In this document: positions 24,470 to 32,773 of the stretch, piece after piece
Layout of the letters: each line of letters starts with the position of its first letter
Numbering within the stretch: position 1 is the stretch's first letter
Assembly: GCA_028278955.1 (NCBI GenBank)
Contig: JAPYOC010000180.1
Coordinates: 1 to 36,125 of the forward strand
Reading direction: 5' to 3'
From: Candidatus Poriferisocius aerobius
Lineage (GTDB): Bacteria > Actinomycetota > Acidimicrobiia > Acidimicrobiales > Bin134
DNA: 36,125 bases
Position numbers and translations under genes: made by a program
Notes under the pieces: model-generated
Told to the model about the DNA's origin: nothing
Databases searched by the model: none
Seen by the model: the letters and a program-made list of their open reading frames with translations, nothing else

Positions 24470-25999
24470 TTGGAATTCACCGTAGACGGTCGCCTCATCG
24501 AGATCGCCGACGACGGGGCCTCGCTGATGGAGGTGCTCCGCGACCGCCTCGGCATCCACACGGTCAAGGACGGGTGTAGCCCCCAAGGCCAATGCGGCTG
24601 CTGCACGGTGTGGGTGGACGGGAAGCCGAGAGTGTCCTGCGTGACCCCGGCCCGCCGAGCGGCCGGTCGCGAAATCACCACGCTGGCCGGACTGCCGCCT
24701 GAAATACGAGCGGGGTGGGGGGAGGCGTTCTGCGCCTCTGGCGCCAGCCAGTGCGGTTTCTGCACCCCCGGCATCATCATGCGCCTCGCCGGCCTCGAGG
24801 CGCGGGCGGGCCGCACGCACACCCGCTCCGAGGTCGCCTCGGCACTGGCCGCCCATCTGTGCCGCTGCACCGGCTGGCAGACCATTTTGGAGGCCTGGGA
24901 CGGCTTCGGCACCCCGGCGCCCGGGCGCGACTGGGCTGCGGCCGCTCGGCGGGCCGCGCTTGAGGGGGGCGTTTCGCAGGCAGTGGGGCCGGATGTGGCA
25001 TTGGGACAGGGGGGCTTCGCGGCTGACACCGCGCCCGCGGGGGCCCTCGTCGCCCTGTCCGATGGGCGCGGCGGATGGGCTTTGGGGGAAACCGCGGCCG
25101 AGGCCCGAGCCGCCGCCGGGAAGGTGCAGGGCCGACGCACCCCTGATGAGCGGCCCATGCCCTTGGAACTTCCTGACGGGGACTGGGCAGTACGGCTCCG
25201 CACCTGCTGGGTGGAGCCGGCCTATTTGGAGACGGATGCCTCGTGGTGCGTGCCCGGCGGTGAGCCGGCTGGACCGCTGGCCAACGGCGGGGCATTCGGG
25301 GCCAAGCTCACATCGCTGCTGCCCGGCATCGCCCGGCGGTTGGCCGACGAGCACGGCCGCCCGGTCCGGGTTCTGTGGTCTCGAGAGGACACGGTCCGCC
25401 GTGGCCCCAAGCGCCCGCCGGTGGCCATTGGGGCCGATGCCGACGGTTGCGGCGTGGCCCGGGTGGTCCGCACGCCTGGGGTGTCCGACGTCATCGCCTC
25501 AGCGGCCCCCGGCCTCGAGGTGGAGGAGGTGGATGTCGCCGGGCCGGCGACGTCGATTGCCCTTCGGGGCGCAGGCTGGGTGGAGGCGGCGGTGGCACTG
25601 GACGCGCTGAGCGACGGGACCGGCGAAATGGTTGCCCCCGGCGGTGGATCAGCCTGGGCCGGATGGCACCGGGGTAGCTTGCAGATTCACGTGCAGTGCG
25701 GCGATCCGCTGGATGAGATCGTGCTGCGCTCCTACTGCATCGGTGCCGCCCACATGGCCTACAGCTGGGTCACCTCCGAAGCATTGGCTGTAGACCACAG
25801 CGGGGAGGTGCACGACCTCACCATCCGCTCCTTCGGGGTGGTGCCTGCGTCTCAGATGCCGCCGGTGGAAGTGGAGATCATGCCGTCCGAAGGTGCGCCC
25901 ACCAACGGCTCCGATGCGGTGTTCGCCGCGGTCGCCGCGGCAACCTGGCGGGCGGCAGGGCAGCCTCCCGACTGGCCCACCGGCCCGATCGACGCCTAG
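24470..25999 (+). CDS. Fusion of CoxS-like 2x[2Fe-2S] domain and reduced molybdenum-hydroxylase-like domain
   Basis: A 509-residue protein. Residues 1-150 are a complete CoxS/XdhC-type electron-transfer unit. The plant-type cluster ligands are Cys36, Cys42, Cys45 and Cys57 (CSPQGQCGCCTVW), and the second cluster has Cys95, Cys98, Cys131 and Cys133 (CGFCTPG and LCRCTGW). Residues about 165-509 recall the large subunit of xanthine dehydrogenase-type enzymes: GGAFGAK (273-279), WSREDTVRRGPKRPP and a C-terminal NGSDAVFAAVAAATW where active enzymes have their GE-motif glutamate. The large part is about 340 residues instead of about 750. The catalytic glutamate seems replaced. TTG at 24470 (LEFTVDGR) is the best start; no Shine-Dalgarno is clear. 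The stop overlaps the glnE stop. Substrate unknown. Confidence 0.75.
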   Translation: MEFTVDGRLIEIADDGASLMEVLRDRLGIHTVKDGCSPQGQCGCCTVWVDGKPRVSCVTPARRAAGREITTLAGLPPEIRAGWGEAFCASGASQCGFCTPGIIMRLAGLEARAGRTHTRSEVASALAAHLCRCTGWQTILEAWDGFGTPAPGRDWAAAARRAALEGGVSQAVGPDVALGQGGFAADTAPAGALVALSDGRGGWALGETAAEARAAAGKVQGRRTPDERPMPLELPDGDWAVRLRTCWVEPAYLETDASWCVPGGEPAGPLANGGAFGAKLTSLLPGIARRLADEHGRPVRVLWSREDTVRRGPKRPPVAIGADADGCGVARVVRTPGVSDVIASAAPGLEVEEVDVAGPATSIALRGAGWVEAAVALDALSDGTGEMVAPGGGSAWAGWHRGSLQIHVQCGDPLDEIVLRSYCIGAAHMAYSWVTSEALAVDHSGEVHDLTIRSFGVVPASQMPPVEVEIMPSEGAPTNGSDAVFAAVAAATWRAAGQPPDWPTGPIDA

Positions 26000-28701
26000 T
26001 GGGCCTCACCGTAGAACAGCCGGTCGGTCACCTCTCGCACGGCTTCGGTGATCTCCTGGTAGTCGGCTTCCAAGTCCTCGGGGCTGGGATAGCCGAGGCG
26101 CCGGGCCAGCAGGAGCTCTTCGTGGTCGTCGTCGGGGAACACGTCTGACGAGAGTCCGGAAAGGTGGTAGCGGGCGTTGCGGAACCGCTGGCAGAAGCGA
26201 TGGCCCACATCCAGGGTGGCTCTATCGGCGATGTCCAGCAGGCTGTGCTCCGACAACCCGGCAAGCGCCGAGAGGGTGCGGTTGTCCCTGATCGAGTCTC
26301 GCCTGAAACCGTGCTGGAGCTGCATGAGCTGCACGGTGAACTCGATGTCGCTGAGCCCGCCCGCGCCGAGCTTCACGTCTCGCACCTTGCTGCCGCCACC
26401 GAGCTTCTCGGTTTCGATGCGGCGCTTCATGGCGCGGATCTCCTCTGCTTCGGCTTCGCTGAAGTCGGGCTGGTAGCACCACAGGTCGATTCGCTCGACG
26501 AAGCGCCGGCCCAGATCAGCGTCCCCGGCCACGAAACGCCTTTTGAGGAGCGCTTGGCGCTCCCAGAGCTGGCCCCGCTCGGCGTAGTAGCGCTGGTACC
26601 CCTCAAGCGACCGAGCGAGCTGCCCGTTCTCTCCCTCGGGGCGCAATCGGGCGTCGATCTCCCAGGCCCGACCCTCCGCGGTTTGGGCGCCGATCTCTTT
26701 GAGCAGGCTCCGGGCGGTGCGATTGGCAGCTCTGGCGTCATCAGAGCCCGTGCCCTCGTATACGAAGATCACGTCCAGATCAGAGGCATAGGAAAGATCG
26801 AGGCCGCCATAGCGCCCAAGCCCGACCACCGCGAAAGGCATGTCCGGGGCCAACGAGCCGATGGCCGCGGCCACCGCGGCATCGGCGATGATGGTCAGCT
26901 CTTGGGGGATCTGGATGATCGACGCCAGCCCCAGGATGTCCCGGGCCGCCACCCGCAGCTGCTCGCGCCGCACGAATCGGCGCAGCTCCGCCATTTGGAG
27001 GTCGCGGTCGCCGGCGGCAGACTGCATCGCGGCGGCGGCCTCGGCCATCAAGGCATCCCCGGTGCGGGGCACGGCCAGCTCCTCAGAGCTCATCAGCGAT
27101 CGGGCGAATTCGGGGTGGCTGCGCAGCCACCCCGCGGCCACTCGACTTGATCCCAGCAGCCGAGCAATGTAGCTGATGGCAACAGGGGAGTCGCGCAGCA
27201 CCGGGAGGATGGTGCCGACTCGGTAGGAGCCGTCCAGCAGCCAGGCCAGTCGCACGAGGCCCAGATCGGGGTCGGGGGTGGCGGCCAAGGCCTCCACCAT
27301 GATGACCAGCACCTGCTGACCGACGTTGGCCCGGCGGCCGAGGTTGGCAGTCAAGCGCTCAATGGTTTCGGCCGCCCGGGCGGGATCGGCGAAGCCCAGC
27401 TGCCCGAGCCGGTCGGGAAGAAGCTCGCTCACCAGACCGGTCTCGTGCATCCGATCCAAGGTCTGGCGGTAGAAAACCCGCTGGTGAATCTCCCGCACCG
27501 AAGTCTGATGGCGGTTGTGGGAAGCCTGAAACGCTTCCAGGCTTTGGAACCCGGAGGCCAAAGCCACCCACTGCCGGTCGGCGTCCCCGGAGGGCAGTTC
27601 GTGGGTCTGGCGCTCGTCGCGAAGCTGCAAGCGGTGCTCCACCGTGCGCAGATGGATGTAGGCGGTCGTGAAATGAACGGCGTCGGCCTCATCGATGTAC
27701 TCCCCCCAGCTGAGCTGGCGCAGCGCGGTGAGGGTGTTGGGGGAGCGGATGGTGGGATCGGTGCGGCCGTGGACCAGCTGAAGAAGCTGCACCGTGAACT
27801 CGATGTCCCGCAGGCCGCCGGGACCCTTCTTGATCTCCCGGTCGCCCTTGTGTTTGGCCGACTCCTCCACCCGCAACTTCAGAGCCCGCAGGTGCGGCAC
27901 CGTGTCGGCCTCCAGGTTCTCCCCCCACACTCCCGGCTTGATGGCGTCGAAAAAGGCGTTGCCCAGCTGCGGGTCGCCCGCGCACAGTCGGGTCTTGATA
28001 TAGGCCTGCTGCTCCCACGGCACCGCCCACCGGTCGAAGTAGGCGCCAAATGCCTCCGGGGTGCGGCTCAGCGCTCCGGCCCCGCCCTCGGGGCGAAGCT
28101 CGATGTCCACCCGGTACACCTGCCCCTCGGGAGTGAACGCGGTCAGTATCTCCAGCACCCTTCGGGCTCGGCGGGCGGCCGCGGCGGGATCGCCGCTGTG
28201 GACGAACACGACGTCCACGTCGCTGGCGTAGTTCAGCTCGCTGCCTCCCAACTTGCCCATCCCGATGATGGCCAGGGGCGGGCCTTCATCGGCGATCTCC
28301 AAAGCGCGGGCGAAGCAGGCGTCGGCCAGCAGCGACAGCTCTCGGCCCACGGTGGCCAGGTCGGCCTCGCCCAGCAGGTCGCGCAACGCGATGCGCAGGA
28401 GCTGGCGGCGCTTCCACCGCCGCAGCCCGTCGAGGGCGTCGTCGTCGACGGGGGCGACCAGGGTCATCTTCTCCACCGCGAACTCGGTGGCGGGGTCGAG
28501 CACGCCCAGCAGGCTGGGATCGCGGCGCACCGCCTTGCTCATGCTGCGGGAAGCCCCGGCCAGCATCGCCGCGGCCCGGACCCGGCGCTCATCGGCAATG
28601 CCTAGATCTTCGATGAGCGAACGGGCCTCGGCAGGCCACGGACAGGAAGCGAGCAGGGCGTCGATGTCCTGGATGGGGCGACCCTGGCTACTGGCTTCCA
28701 T
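25996..28701 (-). CDS. glnE: Bifunctional glutamine synthetase adenylyltransferase/deadenylase
   Basis: A 901-residue protein with two nucleotidyltransferase halves. The N-terminal half (removal of AMP) has GMGKLGGSELNYASDVDV (147-164) and GLRDIEFTVQLLQL. The C-terminal half (addition of AMP) has GLGRYGGLDLSYASDLDV (about 625-642) and GGLSDIEFTVQLMQL. It controls GlnA by modifying a tyrosine, and the target site is visible in the glnA product at 31296 (Tyr403). In Actinobacteria this gene is commonly next to glnA and glnA2. The ATG at 28701 lies within a short direct repeat. It is convergent with the Fe-S/Mo-like fusion, sharing CTAG (25996-25999) as overlapping stop codons, and divergent from ridA with a 26-bp gap. 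Confidence 0.96.
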   Translation of the reverse strand: MEASSQGRPIQDIDALLASCPWPAEARSLIEDLGIADERRVRAAAMLAGASRSMSKAVRRDPSLLGVLDPATEFAVEKMTLVAPVDDDALDGLRRWKRRQLLRIALRDLLGEADLATVGRELSLLADACFARALEIADEGPPLAIIGMGKLGGSELNYASDVDVVFVHSGDPAAAARRARRVLEILTAFTPEGQVYRVDIELRPEGGAGALSRTPEAFGAYFDRWAVPWEQQAYIKTRLCAGDPQLGNAFFDAIKPGVWGENLEADTVPHLRALKLRVEESAKHKGDREIKKGPGGLRDIEFTVQLLQLVHGRTDPTIRSPNTLTALRQLSWGEYIDEADAVHFTTAYIHLRTVEHRLQLRDERQTHELPSGDADRQWVALASGFQSLEAFQASHNRHQTSVREIHQRVFYRQTLDRMHETGLVSELLPDRLGQLGFADPARAAETIERLTANLGRRANVGQQVLVIMVEALAATPDPDLGLVRLAWLLDGSYRVGTILPVLRDSPVAISYIARLLGSSRVAAGWLRSHPEFARSLMSSEELAVPRTGDALMAEAAAAMQSAAGDRDLQMAELRRFVRREQLRVAARDILGLASIIQIPQELTIIADAAVAAAIGSLAPDMPFAVVGLGRYGGLDLSYASDLDVIFVYEGTGSDDARAANRTARSLLKEIGAQTAEGRAWEIDARLRPEGENGQLARSLEGYQRYYAERGQLWERQALLKRRFVAGDADLGRRFVERIDLWCYQPDFSEAEAEEIRAMKRRIETEKLGGGSKVRDVKLGAGGLSDIEFTVQLMQLQHGFRRDSIRDNRTLSALAGLSEHSLLDIADRATLDVGHRFCQRFRNARYHLSGLSSDVFPDDDHEELLLARRLGYPSPEDLEADYQEITEAVREVTDRLFYGEAH

Positions 28702-28718
28702 ATGACCCTTCCATATGA
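28695..28718. repeat. Direct repeat in the glnE/ridA divergent promoter
   Basis: CTTCCATATGA occurs at 28695-28705 and 28708-28718, a 13-bp period. The first copy contains the glnE start codon (minus strand). The second contains TATGAT, the probable ridA -10. Possible regulator half-sites or a small duplication. Confidence 0.7.
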
Positions 28719-28719
28719 T
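28714..28719 (+). promoter_or_regulatory. Candidate -10 element for ridA (leaderless)
   Basis: TATGAT matches TATAAT at five of six positions and ends 8 nt before the ridA ATG. No good -35 box is present, which would fit a regulated or extended promoter. Confidence 0.45.
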
Positions 28720-28727
28720 CTTCAGGT

Positions 28728-29075
28728 ATGAGTATTCCGGTTGGACCCTATTCTCCCATTGTCCGAACAGGAAACCTCCTCATCTGCTCGGGTCAGATCG
28801 GGATTGCCGACGGGTCGCTGGTGCCCGGCGGGACCGGCGCTCAGTTCCGCCAAGCGGTGGCCAACGCCAAGGCGGTGCTGGCCACCGAGGGGGCCACTCT
28901 GGACGATGTGGTGAAGACCACCGTCTTCTTGCTGCACATGGACGATTTCGGCGCCATGAACGACGTCTACATCGAGTGCTTCGGCGCCAATCGCCCCGCC
29001 CGCTCCGCGGTCGGCGTCGCCGGCCTGCCCCTCGGCGCCCTGGTGGAAATAGAGCTGTGGGCTTCCGTGGGCTGA
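28728..29075 (+). CDS. ridA: RidA family enamine/imine deaminase
   Basis: A 115-residue member of the YjgF/RidA family, which hydrolyses reactive 2-aminoacrylate and related imines to ketoacids and ammonia. IPVGPYSPIVRTGNLLICSGQIG (3-25) is the family start. The carboxylate-binding arginine is Arg92 in PARSAVGVAGLPLGA, and Glu108 lies in VEIELWA, so the active-site pair of the deaminating subgroup is present. It is divergent from glnE and convergent with glnR, whose stop is 4 bp away, placing an ammonia-releasing enzyme inside the nitrogen-control block. Confidence 0.92.
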   Translation: MSIPVGPYSPIVRTGNLLICSGQIGIADGSLVPGGTGAQFRQAVANAKAVLATEGATLDDVVKTTVFLLHMDDFGAMNDVYIECFGANRPARSAVGVAGLPLGALVEIELWASVG

Positions 29076-29079
29076 GCGG

Positions 29080-29745
29080 TCATCGCTCCCAGCGGGAGAG
29101 CCCGAAGCGATAGCCCACGGAGCGGACAGTGGTGATCAGGCTGGCGTGCTCTTCGCCCAGCTTGGCCCGCAGGCGCCTCACATGAACGTCCACGGTGCGG
29201 GCGCCTCCAAAATAGTCGTAGCCCCACACCCGGCTGAGCAGGGTCTCCCGTGTGAACACCTTGCCCGGCGAGCTGGCCAGGAACTTCAACAGCTCGTACT
29301 CCATGTAGGTGAGGTCGAGGGGCCGGCCGGCGATGGTGGCCTGATACGTCTCCACGTTCAACACCATTGGGCCGTACTCGATCAGTTCGGGGCGCAGCGC
29401 CGTGCCCGACCGCCACACCAAGTGGGCCAGCCGGGCCTCCAGCTCCCGCTGATGGAAGGGGGTCAGGCAGAAGTCGGTGTAGAGGTCGTCGCGCATGTCC
29501 AGCTCGTTCAGATGGGCCCCGGACACCAGCAGCAGTACCGGGATGCCCAGACCCCCGCGGGCCAGAGCACGGCAGAACCCGAAGGCGTCTTCGGGACTTT
29601 CCTCTGCGGCCACCACCGCTCCCAGCCACCGGCCTTCCGGCTCGTGGACGCGGCCCGCGGCCTTCCAGTTGTAACCGGCCAAGTCCAGGGTGCGGACCAG
29701 CTCCGGCGGCGGCGGATCAGGGAAAACGAGCAGCGGCTCGGTCAC
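29080..29745 (-). CDS. glnR: GlnR-like OmpR-family nitrogen regulator
   Basis: A 221-residue protein with a degenerate receiver domain (1-110) and an OmpR-type winged helix (about 124-215: LTYMEYELLKFLASSPGKVF, WGYDYFGGARTVDVHVRR, TTVRSVGYRF). The receiver lacks the usual phosphoacceptor: AVVAAEES stands where the family has its Asp. GFCRALARGGLGIPVLLLV resembles the GlnR version of that domain. GlnR is an orphan regulator that activates glnA and other nitrogen genes in Actinobacteria. The GTG at 29745, 5 bp after the glnA2-like stop, is preferred over an in-frame extension to 29841 lying inside that gene. The pairing with glutamine synthetase genes supports GlnR over other OmpR paralogues. 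Confidence 0.82.
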   Translation of the reverse strand: MTEPLLVFPDPPPPELVRTLDLAGYNWKAAGRVHEPEGRWLGAVVAAEESPEDAFGFCRALARGGLGIPVLLLVSGAHLNELDMRDDLYTDFCLTPFHQRELEARLAHLVWRSGTALRPELIEYGPMVLNVETYQATIAGRPLDLTYMEYELLKFLASSPGKVFTRETLLSRVWGYDYFGGARTVDVHVRRLRAKLGEEHASLITTVRSVGYRFGLSRWER

Positions 29746-29750
29746 AGCGG

Positions 29751-31085
29751 CTACCAGGTGTTCAGGTACCGGCGGAGCTCGAAGGGCGTGACCTCCCGGC
29801 GGTAGTCGGCGAACTCGGCCCGCTTGTTGCGCAGGAACCACTCATGGATGTGCTGGCCCAGCACGCCGGCCATCAGCGGAGACTGCTCCAGCCCATCCAG
29901 CGCTTCCGACAACGACATGGGAAGCTCCTCGAAGCCCTTGGAACGGGCTTGCCCCCCAGTCATGGTGTAGAGGTCGGCGGATGCCTCGGCGGGCAGCTCA
30001 TAGCCCTCCTGCACCCCTTTCAAACCGGCGGCCAGCACCGCGGAGAACGCCAGGTAGGGGTTGGCCGCCGAGTCCAGCGCTCGATATTCGATTCGGGTGG
30101 ACGACTCCTTGCCCGGCTTCACCACCGGCACCCGCACCAGGGCAGAGCGGTTGTTTCGGGCCCACGACACGAACGTGGGCGCCTCATCGCCGGCCACCAG
30201 CCGCTTGTAGCTGTTCACCAGCGGGTTGGTCACCGCGGTGATCTCCCGAGCGTGGTGCAAGAGGCCGGCGATGAAGGCCTTGGCCGTTTTCGAGAGGCCA
30301 TAGTCGTCGCCAGCGTCATAAAAGGCGTTCACGTCGTTCTCGAACAGCGACATGTGGGTGTGCATCCCCGACCCCTGCGCGCCGTTCAGCGGCTTGGGCA
30401 TGAACGTGGCGTGCAGATCCCGGTCCAGCGCCAGCTTGCGCACCACCAACCGCAGCGTCATCACGTTGTCGGCCATGCTCAGCGCCTCGGTGTAGCGCAA
30501 ATCGATCTCGTGCTGGCCGGGACTCTCTTCATGGAAGGAATACTCCACCGGGATGCCCATGGCCTCCAACATGGTGATCGTGCGCTTGCGCAGCGGGCTG
30601 GCCACGTCTGCGGTGGTCAAATCGAAGTAGGAGGCGTTGTCCAGCGGCGCCATCGGCTGAGTGGGATCGTTATGGCGGAAATAGAAGAACTCCACCTCCG
30701 GCGCGGTGTAGAAGGTGTAGCCCAGCTCGGCGGCCACCGCCAGGCTGCGGCGCATCACCCAGCGGGGATCGCCCTCAAAGGGGGTGCCGTCAGGCTTGCG
30801 GATGTCGCAGAAGATCCGGCCGGAGGGCTCCTCGGGGTCGGCCCACGGCAGCAGCTCGAAGGTGGCCGCGTCGGGCACGGCCAGGACATCGCTCTCCTGC
30901 ACCCGGGAGAAGCCGTCGATGGCCGAGCCGTCGAATTGCAGGCCCTCGTCGAAGGCGTCGGCCAGCTCCGCCGGAGAGATTGCCACCGACTTGAGCTGGC
31001 CCAGCACGTCGGTGAACCAGAGGCGGATGAGCCGCACCCCCCGCTCTTCGACGGTGCGGAGCACATAGTCCTTCTGTGGTTCCAC
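29751..31085 (-). CDS. Glutamine synthetase type I, GlnA2-like paralogue
   Basis: A 444-residue GS-I enzyme or related ligase. Present are LQFDGSAIDGF (the beta-grasp signature), the metal-binding EVEFFYF, HEESPGQHEIDLRY, GSGMHTHMSLF, the catalytic NPLVNSYKRLV loop and RIEYRALDSAANPYLAF. The tyrosine adenylylation segment (NLYDLPPEE type) is absent; the C-terminus instead has SADLYTMTGGQARSKGFEELP. It should therefore escape GlnE control. It matches the mycobacterial GlnA2 type next to glnE. Some GlnA-like paralogues act on polyamines, which cannot be excluded. The GTG start is 211 bp from the divergent glnA; glnR follows directly. Confidence 0.92.
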   Translation of the reverse strand: MEPQKDYVLRTVEERGVRLIRLWFTDVLGQLKSVAISPAELADAFDEGLQFDGSAIDGFSRVQESDVLAVPDAATFELLPWADPEEPSGRIFCDIRKPDGTPFEGDPRWVMRRSLAVAAELGYTFYTAPEVEFFYFRHNDPTQPMAPLDNASYFDLTTADVASPLRKRTITMLEAMGIPVEYSFHEESPGQHEIDLRYTEALSMADNVMTLRLVVRKLALDRDLHATFMPKPLNGAQGSGMHTHMSLFENDVNAFYDAGDDYGLSKTAKAFIAGLLHHAREITAVTNPLVNSYKRLVAGDEAPTFVSWARNNRSALVRVPVVKPGKESSTRIEYRALDSAANPYLAFSAVLAAGLKGVQEGYELPAEASADLYTMTGGQARSKGFEELPMSLSEALDGLEQSPLMAGVLGQHIHEWFLRNKRAEFADYRREVTPFELRRYLNTW

Positions 31086-31185
31086 GGCGAGCTACCGGCG
31101 TGTACCGGCCGAAGGCGTCGGCGATTCCATAGGACGCCACTAGAGTGCCCCGGCGCCGGCCCTCGGCGCCAGCCCATTGGCGGCG

Positions 31186-31223
31186 TTCACAGAGCCTTCA
31201 CAATCGGGAAAAACTCCAGAAAC
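31186..31223. promoter_or_regulatory. Candidate GlnR operator between the two glnA genes
   Basis: Four five-base half-sites with exact 11-bp spacing are visible: TTCAC (31186-31190), TTCAC (31197-31201), GAAAA (31208-31212) and GAAAC (31219-31223), each separated by six bases. Known streptomycete GlnR sites are built from gTnAC and GaAAC half-sites with six-base spacers; the elements match, although the order here is a-a-b-b, not a-b-a-b. The site ends about 10 bp before a possible extended -10 (TGA then GAGAAT, 31231-31239) of glnA. Confidence 0.55.
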
Positions 31224-31295
31224 TCGGTCGTGAGAGAATGTACCTCGCCTTCGCCGATTGTGGGAGAGTGAGGGCTGAATAAGGAGGAACCCACC

Positions 31296-32720
31296 GTGCC
31301 AACTTCCCAGGAAGTCATTGCGATGGCCGCGTCCGAGGGAGCGGAGTTCGTGGACATGCGCTTCACCGACGTCCCCGGTGTGCAACACCACTTCTCGCTT
31401 CCCATCCGCGAGCTGACCGAATCGGTGTTCGAGGAGGGACTCGGGTTCGACGGCTCGTCGGTGAGCGGATTCCAGACCATCGACGCCTCCGACATGCTCC
31501 TCATACCCGACCCCGACACCGCGGTCTTCGACCCGTTCACCCAGCGCAAGACCTTGGCGCTGCTGTGCGACGTGAAGGATCCCGTCACCGGCGAGATGTA
31601 CAGCAAAGATCCCCGCGGCGTGGTGCGCCGCTCTTTGTCCTATCTGGCCAGTACCGGCATCGCCGATGCCGCCTACTTCGGGCCGGAGGCCGAGTTCTTC
31701 ATCTTCGACAGCGTGGCCTTCCAAAACCAGCCTGATGTGTCCGGCTATCAGGTCCGCTCGGCAGAGGGCATCTTCGAGAGCGGCCGCCCCTCGGTGAACG
31801 GCGCGCCCAGCCCCGGCCACCGCATCCCCTACAAGGGGGGGTATTTCCCGCTGGCGCCCATGGACACCTTCCAAGACCTCCGTTCGGAGATGGTGGTGGC
31901 CCTCGAGTCGGTGGGGATCCCCATCGAAGTCCAGCACCACGAGGTGGGCACCGCCGGCCAGGCCGAGATCGACATGGTGTTCGACGAGATGCTGGCCATG
32001 GCCGACAAAGTGCAGCTCTACAAGTACGTGGTGAAGAACGTGGGCCGCGAGCACGGTCGCACCGTCACGTTCATGCCCAAGCCCATCTACGGAGACAACG
32101 GCTCGGGTATGCACACCCACCAATCGCTGTGGCGCGACGGCGACACGCTGATGTACGACGAGCGGGGCTATGCCGGGCTCTCCGACCTGGCCCGCTGGTA
32201 CATCGGCGGCCTCCTGGCCCACGCCCCGGCCATCCTGGCCTTCGCCGCCCCTACCACCAACTCCTACAAGCGGCTGGTGCCCGGCTACGAAGCCCCGGTG
32301 AACCTGGCCTATTCCCAGCGGAACCGCTCGGCGGCCATCCGCATCCCGCTGATATCCGACAACCCCAAGGCCAAGCGCCTGGAGTTCCGCTGCCCCGACC
32401 CCAGCGCCAACCCCTACCTAGCGTTCTCGGCGATGCTGATGGCGGGCATCGACGGAATCCAGAACCAGACGGATCCGGGCGAGCCGCTGGACAAGAACAT
32501 CTACGACCTGCCCCCCGAAGAGGCCGCCGGCATCGAGACGGTGCCCGGCTCGCTGAGCGCGGCGCTGGACGCCCTCGAGGCCGACCACGACTTTCTGCTT
32601 GCGGGCGATGTGTTCAACTCTGCGCTGATCGAGTCCTACATCGAGATCAAGCAGGGGGAAGTGGACGCGGTCAATCTGCGGCCCCATCCCATCGAGTACG
32701 AGCTGTACTACTCCATCTGA
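31296..32720 (+). CDS. glnA: Glutamine synthetase type I (adenylylated form)
   Basis: Main ammonium-assimilating enzyme: glutamate + NH4+ + ATP to glutamine. Length 474 is exactly typical of the GS-I-beta class. The beta-grasp GFDGSSVSGF is at 50-59, GPEAEFFIFD at 129-138, HHEVGTAGQAEID at 214-226, GSGMHTHQS at 269-277 and the APTTNSYKRLVPG loop at 318-330. RLEFRCPDPSANPYLAF follows, and the adenylylation site Tyr403 lies in NIYDLPPEEA. The GTG start has a near-perfect AAGGAGG 8 nt upstream. The 210-bp divergent region holds the candidate GlnR site. It is regulated at two levels: transcription (probably GlnR) and adenylylation by GlnE. Confidence 0.97.
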   Translation: MPTSQEVIAMAASEGAEFVDMRFTDVPGVQHHFSLPIRELTESVFEEGLGFDGSSVSGFQTIDASDMLLIPDPDTAVFDPFTQRKTLALLCDVKDPVTGEMYSKDPRGVVRRSLSYLASTGIADAAYFGPEAEFFIFDSVAFQNQPDVSGYQVRSAEGIFESGRPSVNGAPSPGHRIPYKGGYFPLAPMDTFQDLRSEMVVALESVGIPIEVQHHEVGTAGQAEIDMVFDEMLAMADKVQLYKYVVKNVGREHGRTVTFMPKPIYGDNGSGMHTHQSLWRDGDTLMYDERGYAGLSDLARWYIGGLLAHAPAILAFAAPTTNSYKRLVPGYEAPVNLAYSQRNRSAAIRIPLISDNPKAKRLEFRCPDPSANPYLAFSAMLMAGIDGIQNQTDPGEPLDKNIYDLPPEEAAGIETVPGSLSAALDALEADHDFLLAGDVFNSALIESYIEIKQGEVDAVNLRPHPIEYELYYSI

Positions 32721-32761
32721 CTGACACGGACTGCGGCCGCCAGCCAAGCCGGCCCCGCCAC

Positions 32762-32767
32762 TAGCCT
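32762..32767 (+). promoter_or_regulatory. Candidate -10 element for nadE (leaderless)
   Basis: TAGCCT fits TANNNT and ends 6 nt before the nadE GTG; no Shine-Dalgarno is seen. The surrounding TAGCCTGATC also occurs on the minus strand just upstream of the MFS gene (TAGCCT at 3208-3213). Confidence 0.4.
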
Positions 32768-32773
32768 GATCCC

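Noticed and set aside
29367-31271. 634-codon open frame on the plus strand opposite glnR and glnA2
   Set aside because: Antisense shadow of two strongly recognised genes; no conserved motif.
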